A stretch of DNA of 64,000 nt from Leptodactylus fallax. Taxonomy: Eukaryota > Chordata > Amphibia > Anura > Leptodactylidae. Location of the stretch: positions 372,001-436,000 of the forward strand of contig CAMRHE010000331.1 in NCBI GenBank assembly GCA_947044405.1, given 5' to 3'. The notes beneath the pieces are model-generated. The model saw only the letters and a list, made by a program, of their open reading frames with translations. It ran no database searches and was not told where the DNA came from. The position numbers were made by a program, and so were the translations under genes. Shown in pieces: positions 10,248 through 21,139 of this stretch (position 1 is the first letter of the stretch; every line of letters starts with the position of its first letter).

Positions 10248-10904
10248 ACTTCATCAGTAAATCAGGAAAATTATTTCATACAGGAGATTTCAAATGAGAG
10301 GATTCTTTATTGTAGGAACCTGTAAAGATACAGTAAGTATATATAATAATGTAATGCAGATGATGTATTTGGAACAGACAAGGCAGATACTCCATGTTTG
10401 TGATGAAAGCAGTGTTGAATGATGTCAGTCTATCACATGACCTCTACAACCAATCACTGACCAGACGTGGTCTTACAGCAGGCGACTATCTGATAGATAT
10501 GACTGAAGGGGATCAAAGAACAACAACCTTCCAACAAGGTGGGAGTCACAGCCCCGCAGCAGTAAGACACAGCAGCTTTCCTGCTTGCACAGGGTTCCTG
10601 TTAGGCATACATCTAGGTTCGCTCCGTTGGCTTTCGGGTAACGTCCAACCCTTGACTAACATGGACACTTCACACTGACGGGTTGTTTCAACCATTGGTA
10701 ACAAACTGTAAAGGTGCAGGAAATCTCCATCTATAGTAAGTGAATGTAAAAGGTACATCTGACCGCGCACAAAAAGACATGTTATGCATCCCCATACATG
10801 GAAATATATAAAAAAAGTTACGGGTATCAGAATATAGCGACTCCAAAAAATAGGGGTTTTTTTGCATTTGGATTTTTTAAGGCTTTAAAACGTAAAAATA
10901 TATA

Positions 10905-12534
10905 CAGTACAGACCAAAAGTTTGGAGACACCTTCTCATTCCAAGAGTTTTCTGTATTTTCATGACTATAAAAATTGTAGATTCACACTGAAGGCATCAA
11001 AACTATGAATTAACACATGTGGAATTATATACTTAACAAAAAAGTGTGAAACAACTGAAAATATGTCTTATATTCTAGGTTCTTCAAAGTAGCCACCTTT
11101 TGCTTTGATTACTGCTTTGCACACTCTTGGCATTCTCTTGATGATCTTCAAGAGGTAGTCACCTGAAATGGTCTTCCAACAGTCTTGAAGGAGTTCCCAG
11201 AGATGCTTAGCACTTGTTGGCCCTTTTGCCTTCACTCTGCGGTCCAGCTCACCCCAAACCATCTCGATTGGGTTCAGGTCTGGTGACTGTGGAGGCCAGG
11301 TCATCTGGCGTAGCACCCCATCACTCTCCTTCTTGGTCAAATAGCCCTTACACAGTCTGGAGGTGTGTTTGGGGTCATTGTCCTGTTGAAAAATAAATGA
11401 TGGTCCAAGTAAACGCAAACCGGATGGAATAGCATGCCGCTGCAAGATGCTGTGGTAACCATGCTGGTTCAGTATTCCTTCAATTTTGAATAAATCCCCA
11501 ACAGTGTCACCAGCAAAGCACCCACACACCATCACACCTCCTCCTCCATGCTTCACGGTGGGAACCAGGCATGTAGAGTCCATTCGTTCACCTTTTCTGC
11601 GTCGCACGAAGACACGGTGGTTGGAACCAAAGATCTCAAATTTGGACTCATCAGACCAAAGCACAGATTTCCACAGGTCTAATGTCCATTCCTTGTGTTC
11701 TTTAGCCCAAATAAGTCTCTTCTGCTTGTTGCCTGTCCTTAGCTGTGGTTTCCTAGCAGCTATTTTACCATGAAGGCCTGCTGCACACAGTCTCCTCTTA
11801 ACAGTTGTTGTAGAGATGTGTCTGCTGCTAGAACTCTGTGCGGCATTGACCTGGTCTCTAATCTGAGCTGCTGTTAACCTGCGATTTCTGAGGCTGGTGA
11901 CTCGGATGAACTTATCCTCCGCAGCAGAGGTGATTCTTGGTCTTCCTTTCCTGGGGCGGTCCTCATGTGAGCCAGTTTTTTTGTAGCGCTTGATGGTTTT
12001 GGCCACTGCACTTGGGGACACTTTCAAAGTTTTCCCAATTTTTCGGACTGACTGACCTTCATTTCTTAAAGTAATGATAGCCACTCGTTTTTCTTTACTT
12101 AGCTGCTTTTTTCTTGTCATAATACAAATTCTAACACTCCATTCAGTAGGACTATCAGCTGTGTATCCACCTGACTTCTGAACAACACAACTGATGGTCC
12201 CAACCCCATTTATAAGGCAAGAAATCCCACTTATTAAATCTGACAGGGCACACCTGTGAAGTGAAAACCATTTCAGGTGACTACCTCTTGAAGCTCATCA
12301 AGAGAATGCCAAGAGTGTGCAAAGCAGTAATCAAAGCAAAAGGTGGCTACTTTGAAGAACCTAGAATATAAGACATATTTTCAGTTGTTTCACACTTTTT
12401 TGTTAAGTATATAATTCCACATGTGTTAATTCATAGTTTTGATGCCTTCAGTGTGAATCTACAATTTTTATAGTCATGAAAATACAGAAAACTCTTGGAA
12501 TGAGAAGGTGTGTCCAAACTTTTGGTCTGTACTG
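10905..12534 (-). mobile_element. Tc1/mariner element, DD38E type, complete
   Basis: A 1630-bp element beginning CAGTACAGACCAAAAG and ending in its complement, flanked by TA (10903-10904 and 12535-12536). The inverted repeats are about 270 bp long (10905-11178 and 12266-12534) and differ at only a few bases; the left one overlaps the transposase 3' end, so the last codons are present twice in opposite orientation. The paralogous site in unit B (tatgTAtataaatttggt, about 42872) lacks it. Ends, frame and target duplication are all intact, which suggests a recent insertion. Confidence 0.95.
11068..12120 (-). CDS. Tc1-like transposase, full length
   Basis: An uninterrupted 350-residue DDE transposase that would cut and paste its own element at TA sites in the nucleus. 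Residues 1-110 form the paired-type DNA-binding region: HTH 1 (VRKIGKTLKVSPSAVAKTIK), a GRPR motif at 59-62, and HTH 2 (LTAAQIRDQVNA to TTTVKRRL). The catalytic domain has D157 (WSDESKFEIFG), D247 (FQQDNDPKHTS) and E286 ([14 protein letters not shown]); 38 residues lie between the second and third, that is DD38E, rather than 34 as in typical Tc1. The glycine-rich box is VKHGGGGVMVCGCF. Length is near the family norm (about 340). No stop or frameshift, so a working enzyme is plausible, though individual substitutions cannot be judged here. Confidence 0.95.
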   Translation of the reverse strand: MTRKKQLSKEKRVAIITLRNEGQSVRKIGKTLKVSPSAVAKTIKRYKKTGSHEDRPRKGRPRITSAAEDKFIRVTSLRNRRLTAAQIRDQVNAAQSSSSRHISTTTVKRRLCAAGLHGKIAARKPQLRTGNKQKRLIWAKEHKEWTLDLWKSVLWSDESKFEIFGSNHRVFVRRRKGERMDSTCLVPTVKHGGGGVMVCGCFAGDTVGDLFKIEGILNQHGYHSILQRHAIPSGLRLLGPSFIFQQDNDPKHTSRLCKGYLTKKESDGVLRQMTWPPQSPDLNPIEMVWGELDRRVKAKGPTSAKHLWELLQDCWKTISGDYLLKIIKRMPRVCKAVIKAKGGYFEEPRI

Positions 12535-13172
12535 TATATATAATTGGTATCTCCGGAATTGTAGCAACCCATAGAATACAGGTGATGTAATGTTGGCTGC
12601 ACAGAGAACGCTGTAAAAACAAAGCCCATAAAAATGTTGCACGAACGCGGTTTTTCTTCAATTCCACCCTATTCTGATTTTTTTTTCAGCTTCCCGATAC
12701 ATCATATGGAATATTAAATGGGACCATTACAAAGTACGATTTGTCCTGCAAACAGTAAGCCCTCATATGGCTCTGTGAACAGACAAATAAAAAAAAAGTT
12801 ATGGGGTTTGGAAGGTGGAGAGTCAAAATCGAAAAATGCCTGCGGCAAGAAAGGGTCAAAGTCTATAACAATTGAGTAAGAAATAAATGCGTCTTTTTCT
12901 TTTTGCCTGTTTTCAGTACTCGGCATGTTCTATGGATAATGTTTCTTTCTGACATTTTTCTCTTAGGCTTTTCTATCGGACACTTGCAAATGGCCCAAGG
13001 ATGACATCACAGGGCTCCAGACCATAAGAGCTTACAATCTATTGTAAGAAATGAATAAAGGTCCTTTATATCTAACGTAGAGATAAGAAGACTGGTTCAG
13101 AATTAACTGGATTTGACAAGAATTGTGTAATGTTTTGGGTTCAACCACCCACAAATCACTATTACACTATAG

Positions 13173-15484
13173 CAGTGGTTCTCAACCTGTGGGTCGCCAC
13201 CCCTTTGGTGGTCGAACGACCCTTTCACAGGGGTAGCCTAAGACCATCGGAAAAGACATATTTCCGATGGTCTTAGGAACCGAGTCACCACTCCTCTATC
13301 TGCGGCATTCACTGGGTTCCGTCATGTTGCCGCCCCCCCCCCAGGCACCCCAGTGTGGCCAGTGACCCCAGGCTGCCTGGAGCCCCCAGTACCTGGTTGA
13401 TCCTGCCGGGACCTCAGGAAGTCAGTCTATGCGTCTGCAAAGGCTGACTTCCTGTAGACTGCAATACACGTGTATGCTCGTGTATTGCAGTCTATAGTAC
13501 TGAACCAGCGATCAGTGCATCACTGTTTAATGTGTCCTTATAGGACAAGTAAAAAATGTAAAAAAAAAGTTTAAAAAAAATATATAAGGTATGTAAAAAA
13601 ATGTATAAAGTTAAAGCCTAAAATGCCCTTTTCCTATATAAAATGAATTATATATAAAAAAAAAAAACTAAAAATTAATAAAAACAATGCATATTTGGTA
13701 TCGTCACGTCCACAACAATCTGTTCAATAAAACTGAAACCATATTTAACGCACACGGTGAATGTCAGAAAAAAAAAAAAACGGTAAAAAACACCGGAAGT
13801 AATGATTTTTCGCCATCTCATCAAAAAAATTTAAAAGGGAAAACGCAGTGCCAGAATTGATGTTTTGTTTTTTGTTTTTTTAATCCAACAAGAAAGAGTT
13901 AAAATTTATTCAATAAGTTATAGGCACCCAAAAATGATGTCATTACAAAATACATCTCACCCCGCAAACAACAAGCCCTCATATGGCTATATCACCAGAA
14001 AAATAAAGAAAATATAGCTCGTACAATGTGAAGACAAAAACCCCAAAAATCTCCAAATCAATAGAACAAAACTGGTTACGGCAGGAAGGGAATGTATAAG
14101 CTGTGCGAGTGTACATCGGTACACCCCATATTTAGAGCTTATGAGGAAAAAGACATCAGAAGTGACCCCCAGAGTGACCCCCCCAATCATAGGAGCTACT
14201 GGGGATATAGTAGGGAATTTGGTGTTCCCCATGTACTCCGCACAGCTTACATATTCACTCTTCCCCATCTGCTGTGCAGTCATGTCTGGGATACTAAAGC
14301 TCACTACACCTCCTGATAAATTCTTTGAGGGGTGCAGTTTTCAAAATGGGGTCACTCCTTAGGGGATTCCACTTTACTGGTACTTTAGAGGCTCTGCAAA
14401 CATGACATGGCGTCCAGATACCAAACCCCTAAATCTGCGCTCCAAAAGCCACATAGCGCTCCTTCCCTTCTGCGCCCTGCTGTGTGCCCAAACTGCAGTT
14501 TATACCCCCATGTATGAGACTGGTGTACCCAGGGTAACGTACTTAATGTCATATGTGGTATAAACTGCTGTTTGGGCACAGCCGGGCACAGAAGGGAAAG
14601 AGCGTTATTTTGGTTTTTGGAGCACAGATTTAGATGGTTTGGCTTTTGGACACCATGACACTTTTGCAGAACCCTGAAATGCCAGTAAGGTGGAATCCCC
14701 TGACATGTGACCCCATTCTGGAATCTACATCCCTGAAGGAATTTATCCCAGAGTACAGTGAGCATGTTTAACCCCCAAGTGTTGCATTAATTAATTTTCC
14801 AGAAATGAATCCGCAGCTGATGGTGAAAGGTGAAAATGACAATTTTTCCAGGAATACGTCATATCAGTGCGTAATATGTTGTGCCCGGCTTGTATCAGAG
14901 ACAAACGATTCAAAAGCTGTTGTGCCTGGGACACCCGCTTAACAGTTTTTGGAGTTTGTGTCTCTGCTGACATAAGCTGGGCACAACATATCAGACACTG
15001 AAATGGCGAATCTATGGAAAAATTTCATTTTTTACTTTTCATTATCAGCTGCGCATTCCTTTCTGGGAATTAAATTAATGCAACACTCAAGGGTTAATAA
15101 CGTTCGCTACCCCACTTGATAAATCCCTTGAAAGGTGCAGTTTCCAAAATGGGGTGACATGTCTGCGGATTCCACTTTACTGGCAATTCAGGGGCTCTGA
15201 AAAAGTGGCATGGTGTCCAAAAACCAAACTGTGCTCCAAAATCCAAAGAGCGCTCCTTCCCTTCTGTTCCCAAACAGCAGTTTATACCCACATATGGCAT
15301 TAAGTACGTTATCCTGGGTACAACAATTTGTAACAATGAAAATACATCCTGCATATTAGATATTTACATTACGATTCATAACAGTAGCAAAATTACAGTT
15401 ATAAATAATTTTATGGTCGGGGGTCACCACAACATGAGGAACTGTATTAAAGGGTCGCGGCATTAGTAAGGTTGAGAACCACTG
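13173..15484. mobile_element. SPIN-type hAT element with foreign interior
   Basis: Ends CAGTGGTTCTCAACCTGTGG and its complement (ggttgagaaccactg), with perfect 8-bp target duplications CACTATAG at 13165-13172 and 15485-15492. The first 130 bp (cctaagaccatcgg, atttccgatggtcttagg) and last 150 bp (tttacattacgattcataac, gggtcaccacaacatgagg) match what I remember of SPIN/OposCharlie hAT transposons, known for horizontal transfer among tetrapods. The middle, about 13305-15325, is not SPIN: it is homologous to 16928-19245 of the TTAA element below but lacks that element's ends. No transposase is encoded. Confidence 0.85.
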
Positions 15485-15964
15485 CACTATAGGGTCTCTG
15501 CAGACCCCAAAATATAATAATCGGAGGCCCAGGGATGCGCATAAAAATAATAAACAGTGATACTCACCTTCCTTCATCTCTCCCGGGCTCCCTAATAGCA
15601 TCTGGCCCTCCCGCGGGGTCCTCTTTTATTGTCTTCCAGCCTCCAGGGTGACCTCAATGGCTTTGGGGCACTTATGAGGCCTGTGATTGAGCTTTCACAT
15701 GGGATGTGCCGATGTTATGACACTTGTGTTAAAGCGGCGGCCCAAAGTGACCACTGACACCCAATTACAGGCCTCAGCAGTCCCATGGGGCCCAATATGT
15801 GTCTGACACCAGGATTACATGACCACAGCTGAGAGTAATATACTGTATGTAATATAGATTTGTATTGGCCGTGCGGTGACTGACTGACTACTGCCGAGAT
15901 CTGACCCCGGAGCATTGTGTCCACAACGGGTAACCCTGAGGGACTGTAGTGAGTGTCCACCTAC

Positions 15965-16210
15965 CTCTAACTGTACAGCAGCCGAGGGGTTACAGGACCT
16001 GTGATGATGTCATAGGTGTGGGAGGAGTCACATGATCAGGGCCTGTTGTTATAGCTTCATCTCCTCAGTAGATGCTAAATCCTAGTGGGATAAAGGACCT
16101 GTGATGATGTCATAGTCATGTGATCAGGAGGAGTCACATGACCAGGTGTTAGAGATTTCTCTGCTCAGTGTACACAGGGCTGGTGTGAGGTAAAGTTCTG
16201 TGTGTGGATG
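15965..16210. promoter_or_regulatory. Promoter and non-coding exon 1 region, unit A
   Basis: On the minus strand a splice donor AGAG|GTAGGTGG at 15965 closes a probable non-coding first exon. Upstream lie two copies of a module with TGTGATGATGTCATA (CRE/ATF-like) and GTCACATGA (M-box/E-box-like). On the plus strand the same region ends in GTGTGAG|GTAAAG, the position of the exon-1 donor used in unit D, so the promoter was probably bidirectional once. Near-copies: 44605-44870 and 60771-60890. Confidence 0.6.
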
Positions 16211-18232
16211 GAGATGTGTGTAGCCTTATGGCTAAGACCAAGTGTAGTATCTGTTCTTATCATTGGTTAATAATAGAGACGAGCGAATCGATTCTGCAGA
16301 AGTGGAATTCGATCTGAATTTTAGGAAATCTTCAATTCTCCACGATTCCGGATTTCCTCACGCTTCGATGCATCGAATCGCATTTTTTTATAAAATGGCC
16401 GCCGCACATGTTAGGACAAGGGGGAAGGGACTCTAGCAGTGCGGGATCGCCCACAATGCCAAGCGTGTAGCTAATCAGCAGCCAGCAGGCCCTGTGATGT
16501 CACAGCCCTATTAAAACCCTCGGCCATTTTAGGTACAGTCATTCCACATCGCTCTTACTGTAGGGACAGATGTCGGCAGGAGCTAGGGAAAGACTTAGGA
16601 AACAAGGCATAACATTATTCAGTACTATTGTGCCAAAGCCATATCTGCACGTAGCTGTAAAAAAAAAAGGCCTTTTTAACCCCTTAACGACATTGGACAT
16701 ACTATTACGTCCTGTGCGCTTGGTACTTCGCGCAACAGGGCGTAATACTACGCCCTAGGGCGGCTGCCCGCTCACTATCTGACCGGGCGGCATTGGAACC
16801 AGGTGTTAGCTGTAACTGACAGCTAACACCCTACTCCATAACCCCCGGTTGGAACTGAGTTCCGATCGGAGTTTTTAACCCTTTGGATACCACGGTCAAA
16901 TATGACTGCGGCATCCAAGGGTTTCCGCCATGTTGCCGCCCCCAGCGGCGAGATTGGGGGGTGCCGATATCTATAATCTGCAGCCCGGGATCTGCCCAGT
17001 GATCCCAGGCTGCCTGGAGACCCCACTACCTGGTTGATCCTGCCGAGACCTCCGGAAGTCAGCGCTATGTGTTTCCATAGTGATGACTTCCTGTATAGAC
17101 TGCAAGACACTTGTATGCTCGTGTCTTGCAGTCTATAGTACAGAGTCAGCAATCAAAGCATTGCTGGCTCAGGTGTCCTAATGGGACACATGAAAAAATA
17201 AAAAAAAGTGAAAATAAAATAAAGTGTTTGAAAAAAATTAATAAAAGAATAAAGCCCCAAAAATTCCCTTTTCCTATATAAAATGAATTATATAAAAATT
17301 AATAAAAACAATGCATATTTGGTATCGCCGCATCCTTAACAACCTGTACAATAAAGCTGAAACCATATTTAATGAACACGGTGAAAAAAACACGGAGAAA
17401 ACCCGCCAAAAGTAATGATTTTTTGCCATCTCACCTTACAAAATGTGCCATAAAAAGTGATCAAAAAGTCATATGTACCCCAAAATAGTACCAATAGAAA
17501 GCACAGGTTGTCCCACAAAAAATAATCCCTCAACCAACTCTGTAAACCGCAAAATAATTATGTTATGCCTCTCAGAAGATGGCGATGCAAAAATAATTGA
17601 TTTATGTCCACAAATGGGTTTTTGTTCTGCAGAATTAGTATAGCATAAAAAAACAATATAAATGTGGTATCGCCGTAATTGTACTGACCCACAGAATAAA
17701 GGTAACCTATTACTTACGCTCTACGCTGCATGGTGAAAAATTTAAAAGGTAAAACTCAGTGCTAGAATTGATGGGTTTTTTTTTTTATCCACTAAGAAAG
17801 AGTTAATAAAATTTATTCAATAAGTTATAGGCGCCCAAAGATGATGTCATTACAAAATACATCTCACCCCGCAAACAACAAGCCCTCATATGGCTACATC
17901 ACCAGAAAAATAAAGAAAATATATAGCTTTTACAATGTGAAGACAAAAACCCCAAAAATCGCCAAATCATTAGAACAAAACTGACTGTGGCAGGAAGGGA
18001 ATGTATAAGCTGTGCGAGCGTATATCAGGGGACAAACCAGATTTAGAGGTTACGAGGGAAAATAAACCAGAAGTGACCCCCAGAGTGACCCCCCCAATCA
18101 TAGGAGCTACTGGGGATATAGTAGGGAATTTAGTGTACCCAATGTACTCCGCACAGCTTACCTATTCACTTTTCCCCATCCGCTGTGTATTCACGTCTGG
18201 GATACTAAAGCTCACTACACCCCCTGATAAAT

Positions 18233-18665
18233 TCTTTGAGGGGTGCAGTTTTCAAAATGGGGTCACTCCTTTGTGGAATCCACTGTATGGTACCTTACAG
18301 GCTCTGCAAACATGACATGGCGTCCAGATCCCAAACATCTGAATCTGCGCTCCAAAAGCCACATAGCGCTCCTTCCCTTCTGCGCCCTGCTGTGTGCCCA
18401 AACTGCAGTTTATGCCCCCATGTATGACACTGGTGTACCCAGGATAATGTACTTAATGTCATATGTGGGTATAAACTGTTGTTTGGGCACAGCCGGGCAC
18501 AGAAGGGAAGGAGCGCTATTTTGGTTTTTGGAGCACAGGCTTGGACGGTTTGGTTTTTGGACACCATTGCACTTTTGCTGAGCTGAAACGCCAGTAAAGT
18601 CGAATCCCCTGACACGTGACCCCATTTTGGAAACTACACCCCTGAAGGAATTTATCCTGGGGTAC
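18233..18665. repeat. Head-to-head pair of the 190-bp module
   Basis: A direct copy (gcagttttcaaaatggggtc ... ctgtgtgcccaaactgcag, 18243-18410) is followed by an inverted copy (gtttgggcacagccgggcac ... ccccattttggaaactacac, 18481-18650). A second direct/inverted pair is at 19030-19440; further single copies are at 19760-19935 and 21233-21410. Confidence 0.75.
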
Positions 18666-18704
18666 AGTGAGCATGTTTAACCCCCAAGTGTTGCTATAAT
18701 TTAT

Positions 18705-18975
18705 TTTCCAGAAATGAATACGCAGCTGACTGTGAAAGGTGAAAATGACAATTTTTCCTGGAATACGTCATTTCAGTGTGTAATATGTTGTGCCCGGCTT
18801 GTATCAGAGATGAACGCTCCAAAAGCTGTTGTGCCTGGAATACCCGCTTAACAGTTTTTGGAGTGTGTGTCTCTGCTGATACAAGCTGTGCACAACATAT
18901 CGGGCACTGAAATGGCGTATCTATGGAAAAATGTTATTTTTAACTTTTCATTATCATCTGCGCATTCATTTCTGG
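18705..18975. repeat. Imperfect palindrome, arms about 130 bp
   Basis: The left arm (ttccagaaatgaatacgcag ... atatgttgtgcccggcttgt) reappears reverse-complemented in the right arm (acaagctgtgcacaacatat ... ctgcgcattcatttctggaa). A diverged copy is at 14795-15075 inside the SPIN-type element. Confidence 0.8.
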
Positions 18976-20063
18976 AAATTAAAAGAATGCAACACTTAAG
19001 GGTTAATAATGCTCACTGCCCCACTTGATAAATCCCTTGAAGGGTGTAGTTTCCAAAATGGGTTGACATGTCTGCGGATTCCACTTTACTGGCAGTTCTT
19101 GGGCTCTGCAAAAGTGACATGGTGTCTAAAAACCAAACTGTGCTCCAAAAACCAAAATAGCGCTCCTTCCCTTCTTGGCCCGGTTGTTCCCAAACAGCAG
19201 TTTATACCCACATATGGTGTTGCTAAGTACACTATCCTGGGTACACCAGTGTCATACATGTGGGTGTAAACTGCCGTTTGGGTACACAGCAGGGCGCAAA
19301 TGTGAAGGAGCGCTATGTACTTTTGGAGTGCAGATTTAGGTTGTTGGTTTTTGGACACCATGTCACATTTGCAGAGACCCTAATATTACCACTACAAAAT
19401 GGGGACTCTTCTTAGGGAGTTCCAGTTTACCGGCACCTCCAGGGCTCTGCAAAAATAACATAGCGACCAGATAGTTCCTCTAAATCTGTACTCCAAAAGG
19501 TAAAAAAACACAGTGCTCCTTCCCTTCTGAGCCCTGCTGTGTGCCCAAGCAGCAGTTTACACCCATATATATAATTTTTTGTCCCTGGGATAGCCCACTT
19601 AATAGTTTTAGGAGTTCATGTCTCTGATGCCACAAAGTGGCCGCAACGTATTAGGCACTGAAATTGGATATTTCTTCAAAAACTTCAATTTTCACTTTGT
19701 ACATTAATTTTTGGGAAGCATTTTTTAGGCTCAAAATGATAATACCCCTTGATACATTCTATGAGGGGTGTAGTTTCCAAAATGGGGTCACTTTTGGGAG
19801 TTTCCATTGTATTGGTACTTTAGGGGCTCTGCAAATGCGACATCTGAAAACTATTCCAGCAAAATCTGCCCTCCAAAAGCTAAATAGCGCTCTTTCCATT
19901 CCGAGCCTCGCCATGTACCCATACAGCAGATTACAACCACATATGGGGCATATCTGTGTTCAGGAGAAATTGTGTAACGAACTTTGGGGAGCTTTTTCTC
20001 CCTTGTCCTCTTGTGAAAATGAAAAATTTGGGGATAAAGTTACGTTTTAGTAATCTTTCATTT

Positions 20064-21139
20064 TTTTTTTTTTTTAAACTGTAATTTTTATTAGAATATT
20101 TTTGAAAATAACATAGATAACATACAATCCGCCAAGTCAACAAATATAAAAACAACAACACAAAGACAAGATTTGGGGAATACACAAAAACAGACAAAGG
20201 AAAGGAATAATGAGGAAAGAGACAAAGCCGGGGGTCAGACTTCAGAGACCCTGTGTGGCACAGTAGGTATCCCAGTGGGACCAAATTGCTTCAAATGCCT
20301 CCACCGTATGATTAAGGGAAGCAGTCAGATACTCCAGACTGCGGATGTCCTTCAGTCGGGCTATCAATTCTGAGATCGTTGGGGGAAGAGCTACTCTCCA
20401 ATGGCGAGCTATAAGCGTTTTAGCCGCAGTACACAAGTAAAGGAATAATTTCGATGTATTTTTACTGAGACCTTTTGGAGGGAGATTCAGCAAATAAACC
20501 ATGGGGTCCAAGGGAACACCCTGGATGAAGAGAATATTAGTCAGCCTCCCAACCTCAAACCAAAAAGTGCGGACCAGGGGGCACTCCCAGAATATATGGA
20601 ACAATGTTCCTGGTGTTGCCTGACACCGCCAGCAACTAGAAGGAATAGTGGGGTTGAGAGTATGCAGTAGAGCTGGAGTATGATACCAATGCATAAGTAT
20701 TTTGTATTGCGTTTCCCTGAACGTTACACAGGAGGAGGATTTAGCTGCTCGGGACCAAATAACCTGCCACTGACTGTGCGAGATGCGCTCGCCCAGGGCT
20801 CCAGACCACCGGGTCATATATCTGTGGACCACCGGGGCCTGCCCCCCCTGAGAGGACAAAAGCCCATAAATATTAGAAATCAGGCCTCTAGTAGAGGTAC
20901 CCGCCCGACATAGTCGTTCAAAAGCTGTAGGGAGGGAGACCCGGGTGGATCCAAATTGGGAGACCACAAAATGAACTATTTGCTGATAGTGGAACCACTC
21001 TGAGGTAGGCAAGTGCTGTGTAGAGGTGAGGTAATCGAAGGGCCTGAGCTCCAAGGACAACGGGTCAACCAAGTCCGCTATGTGGAATAAACCCAGCTTC
21101 CTCCAGGGCTTGACCATAGCAGCAGTGAGTCCGCTTGGG
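20064..21139 (-). mobile_element. 5'-truncated L1-clade LINE inside the TTAA element
   Basis: Poly(A) tail (poly-T at 20064-20076) preceded on the minus strand by AATAAA, and target duplications GTAATCTTTCATTT (20050-20063) and GTAATTTTTCATTT (21140-21153), which differ at one base. Only the last kilobase of ORF2 is present, which is typical of L1 5' truncation. Confidence 0.88.
20242..21117 (-). CDS. C-terminal part of L1-type ORF2 (291 residues, open)
   Basis: Encodes the region downstream of reverse transcriptase in vertebrate L1-clade ORF2, ending with the cysteine/histidine motif CWRCQATPGTLFHIFWECP at about residues 170-190 (C-x2-C-x7-H-x4-C). No catalytic RT motif is included because of truncation. 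The frame has stayed open to its stop, which suggests a fairly young insertion. The first ATG is fortuitous; the true ORF began upstream. Confidence 0.8.
   Translation of the reverse strand: MVKPWRKLGLFHIADLVDPLSLELRPFDYLTSTQHLPTSEWFHYQQIVHFVVSQFGSTRVSLPTAFERLCRAGTSTRGLISNIYGLLSSQGGQAPVVHRYMTRWSGALGERISHSQWQVIWSRAAKSSSCVTFRETQYKILMHWYHTPALLHTLNPTIPSSCWRCQATPGTLFHIFWECPLVRTFWFEVGRLTNILFIQGVPLDPMVYLLNLPPKGLSKNTSKLFLYLCTAAKTLIARHWRVALPPTISELIARLKDIRSLEYLTASLNHTVEAFEAIWSHWDTYCATQGL

Noticed and set aside
13390..13407. Possible 18S rRNA gene start
   Set aside because: Only 18 bases match and the following sequence is transposon; not an rRNA gene.
18001..19361. Short open frames shared between the two TTAA-type sequences
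   Set aside because: Similarity follows from the repeat family; the frames are not conserved and lie in inverted modules.
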